Part shown: positions 34,769 to 43,775 of the stretch, one piece after another
Layout of the letters: every line of letters begins with the position of its first letter
How positions within the stretch are numbered: the first letter of the stretch is position 1
Origin: Pseudomonadota bacterium
GTDB taxonomy: Bacteria; Pseudomonadota; Gammaproteobacteria; Burkholderiales; Methylophilaceae
Assembly: GCA_029563075.1 (NCBI GenBank)
Contig: JAKQTN010000067.1
Coordinates: 55,775 to 119,774 of the forward strand
Direction of reading: 5' to 3'
DNA: 64,000 bases
Position numbers and translations under genes: made by a program
The notes under the pieces: model-generated
What the model saw: only the letters and a program-made list of their open reading frames with translations
Database searches by the model: none
Told to the model about the DNA's origin: nothing

Positions 34769-35947
34769 ATGGCTATACCATCTAATAAGAATCTACCTAT
34801 CCCGCCGCTTGAAGCGCAGACACTAAGCCAGCAGCTTGGCTGTGCTATTCAACAAGCCATCGCGCAGAATGGGGGCTGGATTTCGTTTGCAGATTTTATG
34901 CACGCTGCGCTTTATACGCCTAACTTAGGGTATTACGCAGGCGGTGCGCGCAAATTCGGGCACGGTGGAGATTTTGTCACTGCGCCGGAGATTTCGCCAG
35001 TTTTTGCCCAAACCCTTGCCCGCCAAGCGGCTCAAATATTAAAGGTTAGCAAAGGCAACATTCTAGAACTGGGCGCCGGTACCGGAAAGTTGGCGGCAGA
35101 TTTATTGCTGGAATTGGCACAGCTACATAAGTTGCCAAGCCAATATTTTATATTGGAAGTGAGTGATTACTTGCGCCAGGTTCAGCGGGAAACATGTCAG
35201 GAAAAATTGCCGGCCGAATTGTTCGCCAAGCTCACCTGGCTGGAAACTCTGCCTGAAAAATTCAGCGGCTTGATATTGGGTAACGAGGTGCTGGATGCGA
35301 TTCCCGTCCACTTGCTGCACAAAACCGCAGAGGGCTGGGGCGAGCGCGGGGTGAGTTTTACAGATGAATTTGTATGGCAGGATGCACCGTTAAGTGCGCC
35401 CAGTCTGGCGGAAAATCTGCCTGATGATTTGCCGCAAGATTATGTGACGGAAGTCTGCCCCGCCGCATCAGCATTGGTACGCAGCCTAGCGGAAATATTG
35501 GAAACGGGCGCGATTATACTTATTGATTACGGGTTTTCCGCGCGCGAGTATTATCATCCGCAGCGCAGCCAGGGCACGCTGATGTGCCACTACCAGCATC
35601 TTGCCCATAGCAATCCGTTGACACACATTGGGCTGCAGGACATTACCGCGCATGTCAATTTCACCCAAATAGCGCAAGTGGCTAATTTAATGAGCTCTGG
35701 AGAGGCACATGTAATAAGGCTTGCAGGCTATGTCAATCAAGCCCGGTTTTTAATCAATTGCGGCATTTTAGAGCTGCTGCAGCAGTTTTCGCCGCACGAG
35801 CCGCAATACATGAAACTGGTGGCAGCCGCGCAGAAACTTATGTCTCCCGCCGAAATGGGTGAACTGTTCAAGGTGATTGCGTTGACTAAAAATATGGAAT
35901 TGCCACTCCTGGGTTTTGCGCAGGGCGATAAAGCGCATACGCTCTAA
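34769..35947 (+). CDS. MidA/NDUFAF7-type SAM-dependent methyltransferase (COG1565)
   Basis: A 392-residue class I methyltransferase of the COG1565 family. Conserved segments are [45 protein letters not shown], the SAM-binding [15 protein letters not shown], and [16 protein letters not shown]. In mitochondria the homologue NDUFAF7 methylates an arginine of complex I subunit NDUFS2. The bacterial target is not established. It is full length and starts with a clear ATG. It is followed by trmB, 25 bp away. Confidence 0.85.
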   Translation: MAIPSNKNLPIPPLEAQTLSQQLGCAIQQAIAQNGGWISFADFMHAALYTPNLGYYAGGARKFGHGGDFVTAPEISPVFAQTLARQAAQILKVSKGNILELGAGTGKLAADLLLELAQLHKLPSQYFILEVSDYLRQVQRETCQEKLPAELFAKLTWLETLPEKFSGLILGNEVLDAIPVHLLHKTAEGWGERGVSFTDEFVWQDAPLSAPSLAENLPDDLPQDYVTEVCPAASALVRSLAEILETGAIILIDYGFSAREYYHPQRSQGTLMCHYQHLAHSNPLTHIGLQDITAHVNFTQIAQVANLMSSGEAHVIRLAGYVNQARFLINCGILELLQQFSPHEPQYMKLVAAAQKLMSPAEMGELFKVIALTKNMELPLLGFAQGDKAHTL

Positions 35948-35972
35948 AAATAATATCAGTATAATGCGCGCC

Positions 35973-36674
35973 ATGACAGATACAGAAAACACTCAACATC
36001 GCCGCATCCGCAGCTTCGTATTGCGCCAGGGCCGCCTAACCAAGGGCCAGGAGCGTGCGCTGGAAACGGGCTGGCTGAGCTATGGCGTGGATTATCGCCA
36101 AGCCATGCTTGATTTAAGCCAGTTATTTGGTCGTAGCGGCAGTAAAAAAATCCTCGAAATTGGCTTTGGCATGGGTGATGCCACCTCGCAAATTGCACAA
36201 ACCTTGCCAGAGGCGGATTTCTTGGCAGTGGAGGTGCATACACCAGGAGTCGGCAGCCTGCTTAAGCTAATTCAAGAGCGGGCACTTACTAACATCCGCA
36301 TTGTTCAGCATGATGCGGTCGAGGTGCTGCAGAATATGTTGCCAGATGCCAGTCTGGATGGCGTGCATATTTTCTTTCCTGATCCGTGGCACAAAAAGCG
36401 TCATCACAAGCGTCGCTTGATTCAGGCCGAATTTGTAAAGCTGCTGTGCAGCAAACTTAAAATCGGAGGCTATTTGCACGTGGCGACCGATTGGCAGGAA
36501 TATGCCGAATGGGTGCTGGAGGTGCTGCACGCCGAGCCGCAACTGCAAAACATGGCAGCAAAAGAGAGCAATGGCTATGCTGAAAAGCCTGAATATCGCC
36601 CACTGACCAAGTTTGAAAATCGTGGATTAAAGCTGGGACACGGTGTTTGGGATTTGGTTTTTACGCGTGTCTAA
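35973..36674 (+). CDS. trmB: TrmB, tRNA (guanine-N7-)-methyltransferase
   Basis: Methylates G46 of the variable loop in tRNA using SAM. Family blocks are complete: [20 protein letters not shown], the SAM site [39 protein letters not shown], and [16 protein letters not shown]. The track start at 35916 lies inside the previous gene. Two in-frame ATGs (35964 and 35973) are better, and I use the second, giving [15 protein letters not shown]. The choice is uncertain by three codons. Confidence 0.92.
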   Translation: MTDTENTQHRRIRSFVLRQGRLTKGQERALETGWLSYGVDYRQAMLDLSQLFGRSGSKKILEIGFGMGDATSQIAQTLPEADFLAVEVHTPGVGSLLKLIQERALTNIRIVQHDAVEVLQNMLPDASLDGVHIFFPDPWHKKRHHKRRLIQAEFVKLLCSKLKIGGYLHVATDWQEYAEWVLEVLHAEPQLQNMAAKESNGYAEKPEYRPLTKFENRGLKLGHGVWDLVFTRV

Positions 36675-36735
36675 CGCTGCGCGAGCACACCGCTGCGTAT
36701 CGCTTGCTCACTTCTCACACATAAAATGAAGCTAT

Positions 36736-37344
36736 TTATTCCCGAGTATTTTCCGAAAACAGCCACGCACCTATAATTTTCTCGGCCTCTTCCACGCCTT
36801 GTTTTTTGAGGCTGGAGAACAGTTGAACCGTACAGTTTCCCCAACCGTTTTCTAGCTCTTTTCTGACTTTCATCAATGTCTGGTTGGCTTCGTTGCGCGA
36901 GAGCTTATCTGACTTAGTTAGCAGCACATGTACTGGCTTGCCGCTTGGGCAAAACCAATCCAGCATTTGTCTGTCCAGCGGAGTGAGCGGGTGGCGGCTA
37001 TCCATGACAAGCACCAGGCCCGCAAGGCTGGTACGCTCGCTTAAGTAGCGCGACAACACGCTTTGCCAGTGTGCGCGCATTGCCTCCGGCACCTTGGCAT
37101 AACCGTAACCAGGCAAATCGACCAAGTGCCTGTCGTTGCCAAGCGTGAAAAAGTTAATCAGTTGTGTGCGGCCAGGCTGCTTGCTCACATAAGCCAGGCG
37201 ATTGTGGTTAGCCAGTGTGTTGAGTGCACTGGATTTTCCAGCATTAGAGCGTCCAGCAAACGCCACTTCAATACCGCTGGCAGGCGGCAGATCACGCAGA
37301 TGGTGTGCTGAAATGTGGAATGTGGCGTTCTGGAATAAAGGCAT
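36736..37344 (-). CDS. engB: EngB/YsxC, ribosome biogenesis GTPase
   Basis: TRAFAC-class GTPase needed for 50S ribosomal subunit assembly. All G motifs are visible: G1 [10 protein letters not shown]3 [11 protein letters not shown]4 LTKSDKLS, and G5 near [11 protein letters not shown]. The N-terminal [15 protein letters not shown] is typical of the family. At 202 residues it is full length. It is divergent from the cytochrome c4 gene and converges with trmB, a pairing often seen in betaproteobacteria. Confidence 0.94.
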   Translation of the reverse strand: MPLFQNATFHISAHHLRDLPPASGIEVAFAGRSNAGKSSALNTLANHNRLAYVSKQPGRTQLINFFTLGNDRHLVDLPGYGYAKVPEAMRAHWQSVLSRYLSERTSLAGLVLVMDSRHPLTPLDRQMLDWFCPSGKPVHVLLTKSDKLSRNEANQTLMKVRKELENGWGNCTVQLFSSLKKQGVEEAEKIIGAWLFSENTRE

Positions 37345-37452
37345 GCAATATTTTTGCTGTAAATGAATTAAGCCGCAAATGCTATCACGAACGGGCTATT
37401 CTTGATAAAATATTAAATTGATTAAATAGTTATAAGGTTGCGGGGTTTAAGT

Positions 37453-38097
37453 ATGCGTATTGGGTTAGGAGCATTATTGTTAAGTTTGGCAGTTTCATCA
37501 GCCTTGGCAGAAACAAAGGCTGCTGGTAATAAAGCGGCAGAAAAGTCGCCACCAGCGGTTGCCGAAGCAACTTCTACAGAAAAAACCGTACAGACCATGT
37601 GCGCCGCGTGCCATGCGTCAGATGGCAATAGCGTCATTACTTTGAATCCGAAACTGGCAGGCCAGAGTTCGGAATATCTGTTAAAACAACTGACCAATTT
37701 CAAAGAGGGTAAGCGTGCCAATGCTGTGATGAGCGGCATGGCGGCTAACTTAACGCCAGAGGAAATGACGAATCTGGCTACATATTTTTCTGCAAAAAGT
37801 CCAACTTTAGGTCAAGCCAAAACCAATGGTGCGGGTTCGCTGGGCGAGAAAATTTACCGGGGCGGTATTGCCGCAACCAACGTGCCCGCCTGTGCGGCTT
37901 GTCACGGTGCAACCGGTGCCGGGATCCCTAAGCAGTTTCCTCGTTTGGCCGGCCAGCACGCAGATTACACGTTGGCGCAGATGAGAATTTTCCGCACGGG
38001 CGAGCGTGCAAATGCGCCGATGATGCAGGCGATAGCGGCCAAAATGACCGATGCAGAAATGCAGGCGGTTGCTGATTACATGCAGGGTCTGCGTTAA
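37453..38097 (+). CDS. Cytochrome c4, di-heme c-type cytochrome
   Basis: Periplasmic electron carrier with two haem-binding domains of the c4 type. The haem motifs are CAACH at about residues 50-54 and 147-151, numbering from the ATG at 37453. Methionine ligands are likely in the AVMSGMAANL and APMMQAIAAKM segments. A short signal peptide (IGLGALLLSLAVSSALA) is visible from that ATG. The track's TTG start at 37438 would add five residues. It probably carries electrons between the bc1 complex and terminal oxidases. Confidence 0.9.
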   Translation: MRIGLGALLLSLAVSSALAETKAAGNKAAEKSPPAVAEATSTEKTVQTMCAACHASDGNSVITLNPKLAGQSSEYLLKQLTNFKEGKRANAVMSGMAANLTPEEMTNLATYFSAKSPTLGQAKTNGAGSLGEKIYRGGIAATNVPACAACHGATGAGIPKQFPRLAGQHADYTLAQMRIFRTGERANAPMMQAIAAKMTDAEMQAVADYMQGLR

Positions 38098-38100
38098 TTG

Positions 38101-39837
38101 TCAGTTTGCAGGGTTGGGTGCAAGCTCAATCCTGAAGCGCACCTCGCCGTTCAGGTTAGAGGCTAAACTCAACGCATAGCCTGCCTGTCTGGCATCCTGT
38201 GCGGCATGGTATAGCCCCACGCCCAGCCCATTGGGGGAAGCGATATGTTTTTTAAACAAATCGTTTGCAATCCCCGCATTCATTGCCCTGCCGGTATCAA
38301 CCACATCAATACAAAATCCGCTGTCGCCTCCATCGTGCATTTCTACTTTGATCGAGGTATCCGGTTGATGTTTGATTTTCTCAAGCGCGTTGTTCAGCAG
38401 GTTATCCAGCACGCTGTCCAGCACTTCGGCATTAATTTCCTGCTTGGGTAAATTCTCCGCTAAAAATTCAATATCATCGTGATGATGCCGCAACTGCAGA
38501 TTTTTCCACCAGGCAGACATTTTTTCGAGCCTTTTCTTATCTTCTCCGGGTGCTTTGAGTTTGTCGAGCGTGGCTGCAATGCGTTGGTTGAGCATCGGCA
38601 GCTGTCTGCGGATAAGCCGCAGCAGCGCTTCGTTATCGGTTGCATTATCGGCATTATTGCTTTGCTCGGCGGCGGAAACCAGCGCACCCACCGATTGCAG
38701 AATGTTTTTAATGTCATGCGTCAGGCGCGATCCGGTCTCGTAAAAAGCCTGCATATAGGCGTTTTGCCGCAGGGTTTCTTCACGACGTTTGGCCTCGTAA
38801 AATTCGCCCATAATCTGCGTGAGCAGTTTTACATGCACATAAAGCGCAGGTGAAATCTGCCAGCGTGTATGCAGGCTCATGTGGAAATCTTTAAAATTAA
38901 AATGCGTGATATGGTCGGAAGTCTCACCCAGTTTGCCTTGTGATTCATCGGCCAGCCAGGAAACGCCGGAAACCCATGGCAGCGCAGTCATCTCGGCCAT
39001 TGCTGCCTGAATAAAGCCATTTGGGGTGGATTCAATCTCGCCCATCGCTGCAATGTTTTTAATCCATTTTTCAAATGGCATGCCGATACTCAGCAGGTAA
39101 CGTGACATGAGTAGCTCAACACCCGAAAACCGCGTATTAGGTTTCCAGAAAAAGCTAAAAATGATTAGGCCAAAGGCCAGACCAAAGATGGTGATAAACA
39201 TCACCTGGACATAGTTGATTGCCTGTATCGTACCGACCGCATAGCTGGAAAGCGCCAGAATAAATGCCATCATCATCAATAGCAAGGTATAGAAAAAGTC
39301 TAAAATGGGCACTTGCCCAGCTTTATGGGATTGGCCGCCAATAAATAAAATGGCGATAGGCAGCAAAGGGATGAAATAGCGAATTACAAATTTCGCCGCC
39401 TCTAAGTCGTCAGAGGATCCAAGCAGTTTGGGTATCACCCACAGCAATAGCATAGAGAGCAGGTAACTGGCCGCAAGGATATGGATGATGTGATTTGATT
39501 TGGATTCTTCCGCAAACACACGCCCGCCTAAAAGGCCGAATAAGATGGATAACCATATCGCGGTAAGCCACCAGTTGATATAGAAAAAGGCAATCAACCC
39601 GACGCCGACAAATACAGCAATTGCGGGTGCGGAGAGTTTTTCTGTGCTACGCCATACCGGCTGCCACATTAAAAACAAGCCATAATGGCATAAGAAAAAC
39701 GCGCGTTGCAGATGGGAAGCGCCATCACCCCAAATTAGAAAAGCATGCAGCGTCAGCAGCATCAATGCCAGTATGCGCTGCGAGTTGGCTGCCAATAATT
39801 GATTAATTTTGACGTAGTTAAACATAAGTATAGACAT
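38101..39837 (-). CDS. Membrane sensor histidine kinase, PrsK-like, no adjacent regulator
   Basis: A 578-residue kinase with about eight membrane helices over residues 20-230, a GAF-like region (about 250-345) and a kinase core. The phosphoacceptor box is His374 in RLTHDIKNILQSVGALV, close to the HDLKN box of PrsK-type kinases. The N box is LLNNALEKI. The G1 box is atypical (VVDTGRAMN), and G2 is GLGVGLYHAAQD, again PrsK-like. No response regulator and no PEP-CTERM or exosortase gene lies nearby. It is divergent from the prepilin gene and converges with cytochrome c4 with 3 bp between the stops. Confidence 0.78.
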   Translation of the reverse strand: MSILMFNYVKINQLLAANSQRILALMLLTLHAFLIWGDGASHLQRAFFLCHYGLFLMWQPVWRSTEKLSAPAIAVFVGVGLIAFFYINWWLTAIWLSILFGLLGGRVFAEESKSNHIIHILAASYLLSMLLLWVIPKLLGSSDDLEAAKFVIRYFIPLLPIAILFIGGQSHKAGQVPILDFFYTLLLMMMAFILALSSYAVGTIQAINYVQVMFITIFGLAFGLIIFSFFWKPNTRFSGVELLMSRYLLSIGMPFEKWIKNIAAMGEIESTPNGFIQAAMAEMTALPWVSGVSWLADESQGKLGETSDHITHFNFKDFHMSLHTRWQISPALYVHVKLLTQIMGEFYEAKRREETLRQNAYMQAFYETGSRLTHDIKNILQSVGALVSAAEQSNNADNATDNEALLRLIRRQLPMLNQRIAATLDKLKAPGEDKKRLEKMSAWWKNLQLRHHHDDIEFLAENLPKQEINAEVLDSVLDNLLNNALEKIKHQPDTSIKVEMHDGGDSGFCIDVVDTGRAMNAGIANDLFKKHIASPNGLGVGLYHAAQDARQAGYALSLASNLNGEVRFRIELAPNPAN

Positions 39838-39910
39838 GGCGGCGGCTAAAGAGTTAAGTGTTGGGTTAAACGAAGCTGAAGCATAATCTAAATGAGGGAC
39901 TAAGAACAGT

Positions 39911-39926
39911 GTGTCAATAAATTGTC
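39911..39926 (+). promoter_or_regulatory. Possible PilR-type binding boxes upstream of prepilin
   Basis: Two direct GTGTC/TTGTC boxes spaced by 11 bp lie about 100 bp upstream of the sigma-54 promoter, the expected distance for an NtrC-family enhancer site. In Pseudomonas aeruginosa, PilR is reported to bind repeated C/GTGTC boxes before pilA. The match here is short, so this is only a suggestion. Confidence 0.3.
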
Positions 39927-40009
39927 ACAAACGATGAAATTTCATCATTTTTTTTGTTAACTTAGCAGGAAACTTGACGTAGCGCCGCTTGAAATAAGGT
40001 CTTGCGGGG

Positions 40010-40025
40010 TGGCATAGTACTTGCA
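40010..40025 (+). promoter_or_regulatory. Sigma-54 (-24/-12) promoter of the prepilin gene
   Basis: TGGCAT, five bases, then TTGCA matches the sigma-54 consensus TGGCAC-N5-TTGCA at all but one position, with the exact GG to GC spacing. It lies about 70 bp before the prepilin ATG on the same strand. PilR, encoded about 22 kb away, has the GAFTGA motif needed to activate such promoters. Confidence 0.75.
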
Positions 40026-40093
40026 TAAATTTCATTGAGCGTGGATGAATCAACAAGAATGTCACACATGATAATTGGTTAAAGGATACCAAA

Positions 40094-40735
40094 ATGAACA
40101 AACAGACAGGTTTTACCCTAATCGAGCTGGCCATCGTGTTAGTAATTATCGGCTTGTTACTCGGCGGCGTGCTCAGAGGGCAAGAGCTGATTAACAGTGC
40201 CAAGGTGAAGAATATGGCACGTGATTTTCAGAATGTACAAGTTTACATCTATGGTTATCAAGATAAATTCAAGGCGTTGCCAGGGGATGACGCTTCAGTG
40301 GCGACTCATGTAACAGGAGGCACGGCAGGAACTACCGGAACGTTAGGTAATGGCGTTATACAGGGCAGTTGGAATACTACAACTGATGGCGATGAGTCAT
40401 GTGTGTTCTGGCAACATGTTCGACTTGCTGGTTTGGCTCCTGGCCCAACGGTGGTAAGCTGTGCGGCTGGGAATACATATCAACCACGCAATGCAGATGG
40501 CGGTTTAATTGGCATTCAAAGTGTGTCAGGATTTACAGCTATTACAGGCATGTCTGGAGCGTATGTCGTTTGTTCTGACGCTATTCTTGGTAAATTTGCT
40601 AAACAGTTAGATACGACTCTGGATGATGGCGTGGGTGATACAGGTTCTGTGAAGGTCGCTGTAAATGGCACCCCTAGCGCAGGTGTTGCAGCCCCTGTCG
40701 ATGCTACACCTTATATGGTTTGCATGGCTTTCTGA
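40094..40735 (+). CDS. Type IV pilin-like prepilin (class III signal), isolated
   Basis: A 213-residue pilin or pseudopilin. The N-terminus MNKQTG|FTLIELAIVLVIIGLLLGG is a perfect prepilin peptidase site: Gly6, Phe7, and the conserved Glu five residues into the mature form. The C-terminal body carries three or four cysteines (SCVFW, VSCAAG, VVCSD, YMVCMAF), probably disulfide-bonded. No other pilus gene is adjacent. A sigma-54 promoter precedes it and a terminator follows, so it is a one-gene transcript. A major pilin or a minor adhesive pilin are both possible. Confidence 0.85.
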   Translation: MNKQTGFTLIELAIVLVIIGLLLGGVLRGQELINSAKVKNMARDFQNVQVYIYGYQDKFKALPGDDASVATHVTGGTAGTTGTLGNGVIQGSWNTTTDGDESCVFWQHVRLAGLAPGPTVVSCAAGNTYQPRNADGGLIGIQSVSGFTAITGMSGAYVVCSDAILGKFAKQLDTTLDDGVGDTGSVKVAVNGTPSAGVAAPVDATPYMVCMAF

Positions 40736-40754
40736 AAGTAACTTGTATTGATAT

Positions 40755-40778
40755 AGCCCGCTTTATGCGGGCTTTTTG
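40755..40778 (+). terminator. Rho-independent terminator after prepilin gene
   Basis: A 7-bp GC-rich stem (AGCCCGC / GCGGGCT) with a 5-base loop is followed by TTTTTGTTTT. It lies about 20 bp after the stop and isolates the pilin transcript from the mla operon. Confidence 0.88.
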
Positions 40779-40818
40779 TTTTGTGTAATAACATTGCAGC
40801 AATCGCTAAATGTAGGTT

Positions 40819-40846
40819 TTGATTTAGTCTTGTTTTCAATTAGAAT
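40819..40846 (+). promoter_or_regulatory. Probable sigma-70 promoter of the mla operon
   Basis: TTGATT and TAGAAT with a 16-bp spacer lie 27 bp before the mlaF ATG and after the pilin terminator. Four of six bases fit the consensus in the -35 box and five of six in the -10 box. Confidence 0.5.
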
Positions 40847-40872
40847 AGTTGCAAATTTAAATTGCATAACAA

Positions 40873-41676
40873 ATGACTCAAAATATCGTCGAAATTGACA
40901 ACCTCTCATTTGGCTACAAAGGTCGCATGTTGCATCAGGGCATCAATATGGTGTTTCCGCGCGGCAAAGTGGTGGCCATTATGGGCGGCAGCGGAAGCGG
41001 TAAAACCACGCTGTTGCGTTTGATTGGCGGGCAGATCAGGCCTAACAAAGGCGAGGTGCGCGTGGATGACCAGGTGGTGCATAAGCAAAGCCGTGAGGGC
41101 CTATACCAGCTACGCCGTAAGATGGGCATGCTGTTTCAGCATGGCGCGTTGTTTACCGATTTGTCGGTGTATGAAAATGTTGCTTTCCCCATGCGCGAAC
41201 ATACCCAACTTCCTGAAAGCATGATTCATGATCTGGTGTTGATGAAGTTGCACGCAGTTGGCTTACGTGGCGCGCATCAACTCATGCCCACGGAACTCTC
41301 TGGTGGTATGGCGCGGCGGGTAGCTTTGGCACGTGCCATTGCGCTAGACCCAGATATCGTGATGTATGACGAGCCTTTTGCGGGGCTGGATCCGATTTCC
41401 ATGGGTGTGATCTGCGACTTAATCCGCACGCTTAACGATGCACTGGGCACGACTTCGATTATCGTATCGCACGATGTGAAAGAAACTTTTTTAATCGCAG
41501 ATTATGTGTATTTTGTGGCAAATGGCACAGTGGCGGCGGAAGGTACGCCGGCTGATTTGAGTAAATCCAGCTTACCGTTCGTGCATCAGTTTGTGCATGG
41601 CGAAAAAGATGGCCCGGTGCCGTTTCATTATGCCGCGGGCGATTATAAACAAGACTTACTGGGGTTTGAAGCATGA
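40873..41676 (+). CDS. mlaF: MlaF, phospholipid transport ABC ATPase
   Basis: ATPase of the MlaFEDB complex, which moves phospholipids between the inner and outer membranes to keep outer leaflet asymmetry. Walker A is IMGGSGSGKTTLLRLIGG, the signature is LSGGMARRVALARAIA, and Walker B is IVMYDEPFAGLDP. At 267 residues it matches the family. It heads the operon mlaF-E-D-C-B and overlaps mlaE by 4 bp. Confidence 0.93.
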   Translation: MTQNIVEIDNLSFGYKGRMLHQGINMVFPRGKVVAIMGGSGSGKTTLLRLIGGQIRPNKGEVRVDDQVVHKQSREGLYQLRRKMGMLFQHGALFTDLSVYENVAFPMREHTQLPESMIHDLVLMKLHAVGLRGAHQLMPTELSGGMARRVALARAIALDPDIVMYDEPFAGLDPISMGVICDLIRTLNDALGTTSIIVSHDVKETFLIADYVYFVANGTVAAEGTPADLSKSSLPFVHQFVHGEKDGPVPFHYAAGDYKQDLLGFEA

Positions 41677-42467
41677 TAAAGCGCTCCCGTCTTCGTCCCT
41701 TTCGTACCCTCGGGCACCGTACTACCGATCGCATTTGGCGTTTGGGCGCTGGCGCCCGCTTATTCTGGTTAACGCTTATTTCGTCCGGCGAAAGTTTCCG
41801 CAGATTTCATTTAACCATTCGTGAAGTGTATTTCACGGGGGTGATGTCGCTTATCATTATCGTGGTCTCAGCTTTCTTTGTTGGCATGGTGCTGGCCTTG
41901 CAGGGGTATAACACGCTGCAGAAGTATGGCTCATCAGAGGCCATTGGCGTACTGGTTGCCTTGGCTTTAGTGCGTGAGCTGGGGCCTGTAGTCACCGCTT
42001 TGTTATTCGCTGGCCGCGCCGGTACGGCCATTACCGCGGAGATTGGCTTAATGAAAGCCACTGAGCAATTATCCGCCATGGAGATGATGGCAGTGAGTCC
42101 GATCGCACGTGTGATCGCGCCGCGCTTTTGGGCTGGCGTGATCGCTATGCCAGTATTGGCGGCGTTATTTTCAATGGTGGGTATTCTGGGCGGGTATTTA
42201 GTGGCCGTGCCATTAATTGGTGTGGATTCAGGTGCGTTCTGGTCGCAGATGCAGGCCAATGTAGATTGGCATGATGACATTGTGAATGGTGTGATTAAAA
42301 GCGTGGTATTTGGCGTTGCTTGTACCATGATTGCGCTGTTTGAAGGCTACGATGCGCCGCCCACGGCGGAAGGTGTGAGCCGCGCCACGACAAGAACAGT
42401 GGTCATTTCATCGTTGGCAGTGCTTGGGCTGGATTTTGTATTAACCTCATTTATGATTACTTTGTAA
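41673..42467 (+). CDS. mlaE: MlaE, phospholipid transport permease
   Basis: Inner membrane permease of the Mla system, 264 residues. Typical segments are FVGMVLALQGYNTLQKYGS, LVRELGPVVTALLFAGRAGTAITAEIGLMKATEQLSAMEMMAVSP and IKSVVFGVACTMIALFEGYDAPPTAEGVSRATT. An N-terminal amphipathic part precedes five membrane helices. It overlaps mlaF by 4 bp and is followed by mlaD 18 bp later. Confidence 0.93.
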   Translation: MIKRSRLRPFRTLGHRTTDRIWRLGAGARLFWLTLISSGESFRRFHLTIREVYFTGVMSLIIIVVSAFFVGMVLALQGYNTLQKYGSSEAIGVLVALALVRELGPVVTALLFAGRAGTAITAEIGLMKATEQLSAMEMMAVSPIARVIAPRFWAGVIAMPVLAALFSMVGILGGYLVAVPLIGVDSGAFWSQMQANVDWHDDIVNGVIKSVVFGVACTMIALFEGYDAPPTAEGVSRATTRTVVISSLAVLGLDFVLTSFMITL

Positions 42468-42485
42468 AGCGTGCAGGAGTAGGTA

Positions 42486-43055
42486 ATGGAAAGAACAACG
42501 ATAGATTTATGGGTGGGCATTTTTGTCGCACTGGGTGTGGCGGCGCTGCTCGGGCTTGCCATGAAAGTGGGCAATTTAACCACCAGCAATATTGGCATAA
42601 CTTATACTGTGACTGCTAATTTTGAAAATATCGGTGGCTTAAAACCGCGAGCACCGGTGAAAAGTGCAGGCGTGGTAGTTGGCCGTGTGGGCGATATTAA
42701 ATTTGACACTGAAACTTTTGAGGCGGTAGTAAGTCTGAATGTCGATAAACGTTATAATTTCCCTAAAGATACTTTTGCGAATATTTATACTGCAGGCCTA
42801 TTGGGTGAGCAATATATCGGTTTAGAGGCCGGCGGCGATGAGGCAATGCTGAAAAACGGAGACAAAATCACTCAAACGCAGGATGCTGTGGTACTAGAAA
42901 AGATGATCAGCCAATTTTTATACAACAAGGCATCGGAAAGCACCAATGATGCGCCTGCTGCAACCAAATCAGACTCTGCGTCATCAACCAAAGCGGCTGA
43001 TGACGCGTTAACTGCAAGCCCGCTGGATGCTATTAGCAAGCCTGTGACACCATAA
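42486..43055 (+). CDS. mlaD: MlaD, MCE-domain lipid-binding protein
   Basis: Periplasmic substrate-binding subunit anchored by one N-terminal helix (DLWVGIFVALGVAALLGLAMKVG), with an MCE domain at about residues 38-120 (YTVTANFENIGGLKPRAPVKSAGVVVGRV). MCE domains form a hexameric ring that binds lipids. The C-terminal tail (from about residue 145) is Ala/Ser/Asp-rich and low-complexity, longer than the E. coli tail. At 189 residues it is otherwise normal. It is third in the mla operon. Confidence 0.92.
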   Translation: MERTTIDLWVGIFVALGVAALLGLAMKVGNLTTSNIGITYTVTANFENIGGLKPRAPVKSAGVVVGRVGDIKFDTETFEAVVSLNVDKRYNFPKDTFANIYTAGLLGEQYIGLEAGGDEAMLKNGDKITQTQDAVVLEKMISQFLYNKASESTNDAPAATKSDSASSTKAADDALTASPLDAISKPVTP

Positions 43056-43130
43056 TTAATTAAACAATCAGAACTAAATAACCAAATAACCAAAATTAAT
43101 AATAATATCTGGACTGAAAACAAGGATTAA

Positions 43131-43775
43131 ATGATGAAACAACTTTCAATTGTATTTCGATTTTTTATTGCTTTGAGTTTGTTGTGTTTCAGTGCAGCGG
43201 GCATGGCTGCTGAAGGCCCTGATGAGCTGGTAAAAAGAACTGCCGAAGATGTATTGGCCACTGTTAAAAGTGACAAAGATATCCAGGCGGGTGATCAGGA
43301 AAAGATATTTGCTCTAGCAGAAGAAAAAATCCTGCCAAACTTTAATTTCGATAAAGTTTCACGCATGGTGCTAGGTAAAAACTGGACGAGAGCCACGCCG
43401 GATCAAAAAGCTGCCTTTCAAACAGAGTTTCGAACTTTGCTGATTCGCACTTACGCCACTGCACTTTCTAAATACAGAGATCAAACTATCGAATACAAGC
43501 CGCTTCGCATGGTCAACGGCTCGAATGTGGCATCGGTAAAAACACAAATCCTGCAGCCGGGCGGCCAGCCAATCGCAGTGGATTACACGCTTGAAAAGCA
43601 GGCAGATACTTGGAAAGTGTACGATATCGTGATTGAAGGTGTCAGCCTCGTGACCAATTACCGTGGCCAGTTCGCACAGGAAATTCGCCAGAATGGTCTG
43701 GATAGCTTGATTAAAAAGCTGGCGGATAAAAACAAAGCCGCGCAACCTGTCACTGCAGCGGTCGGAACTAACTAA
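43131..43775 (+). CDS. mlaC: MlaC, periplasmic phospholipid carrier
   Basis: Soluble carrier that moves lipids between the outer membrane MlaA-porin complex and MlaD. A signal peptide (FRFFIALSLLCFSAAGMAAEG) precedes the MlaC fold. Family phrases are RMVLGKNWTRATPDQKAAFQTEFRTLLIRTYATAL and VDYTLEKQADTWKVYDIVIEGVSLVTNYRGQFAQEIRQNGLDSLIKKL. Two adjacent ATGs (43131, 43134) are possible starts. Its stop overlaps the mlaB start by one base. Confidence 0.93.
   Translation: MMKQLSIVFRFFIALSLLCFSAAGMAAEGPDELVKRTAEDVLATVKSDKDIQAGDQEKIFALAEEKILPNFNFDKVSRMVLGKNWTRATPDQKAAFQTEFRTLLIRTYATALSKYRDQTIEYKPLRMVNGSNVASVKTQILQPGGQPIAVDYTLEKQADTWKVYDIVIEGVSLVTNYRGQFAQEIRQNGLDSLIKKLADKNKAAQPVTAAVGTN

Noticed and set aside
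39933-39955. GATGAAATTTCATC palindrome followed by a T-run, considered as a terminator
   Set aside because: No plus-strand gene ends upstream within a reasonable distance, as the nearest is over 1.8 kb away. The stem is AT-rich and weak. It may be a regulatory palindrome, but I cannot support a call.
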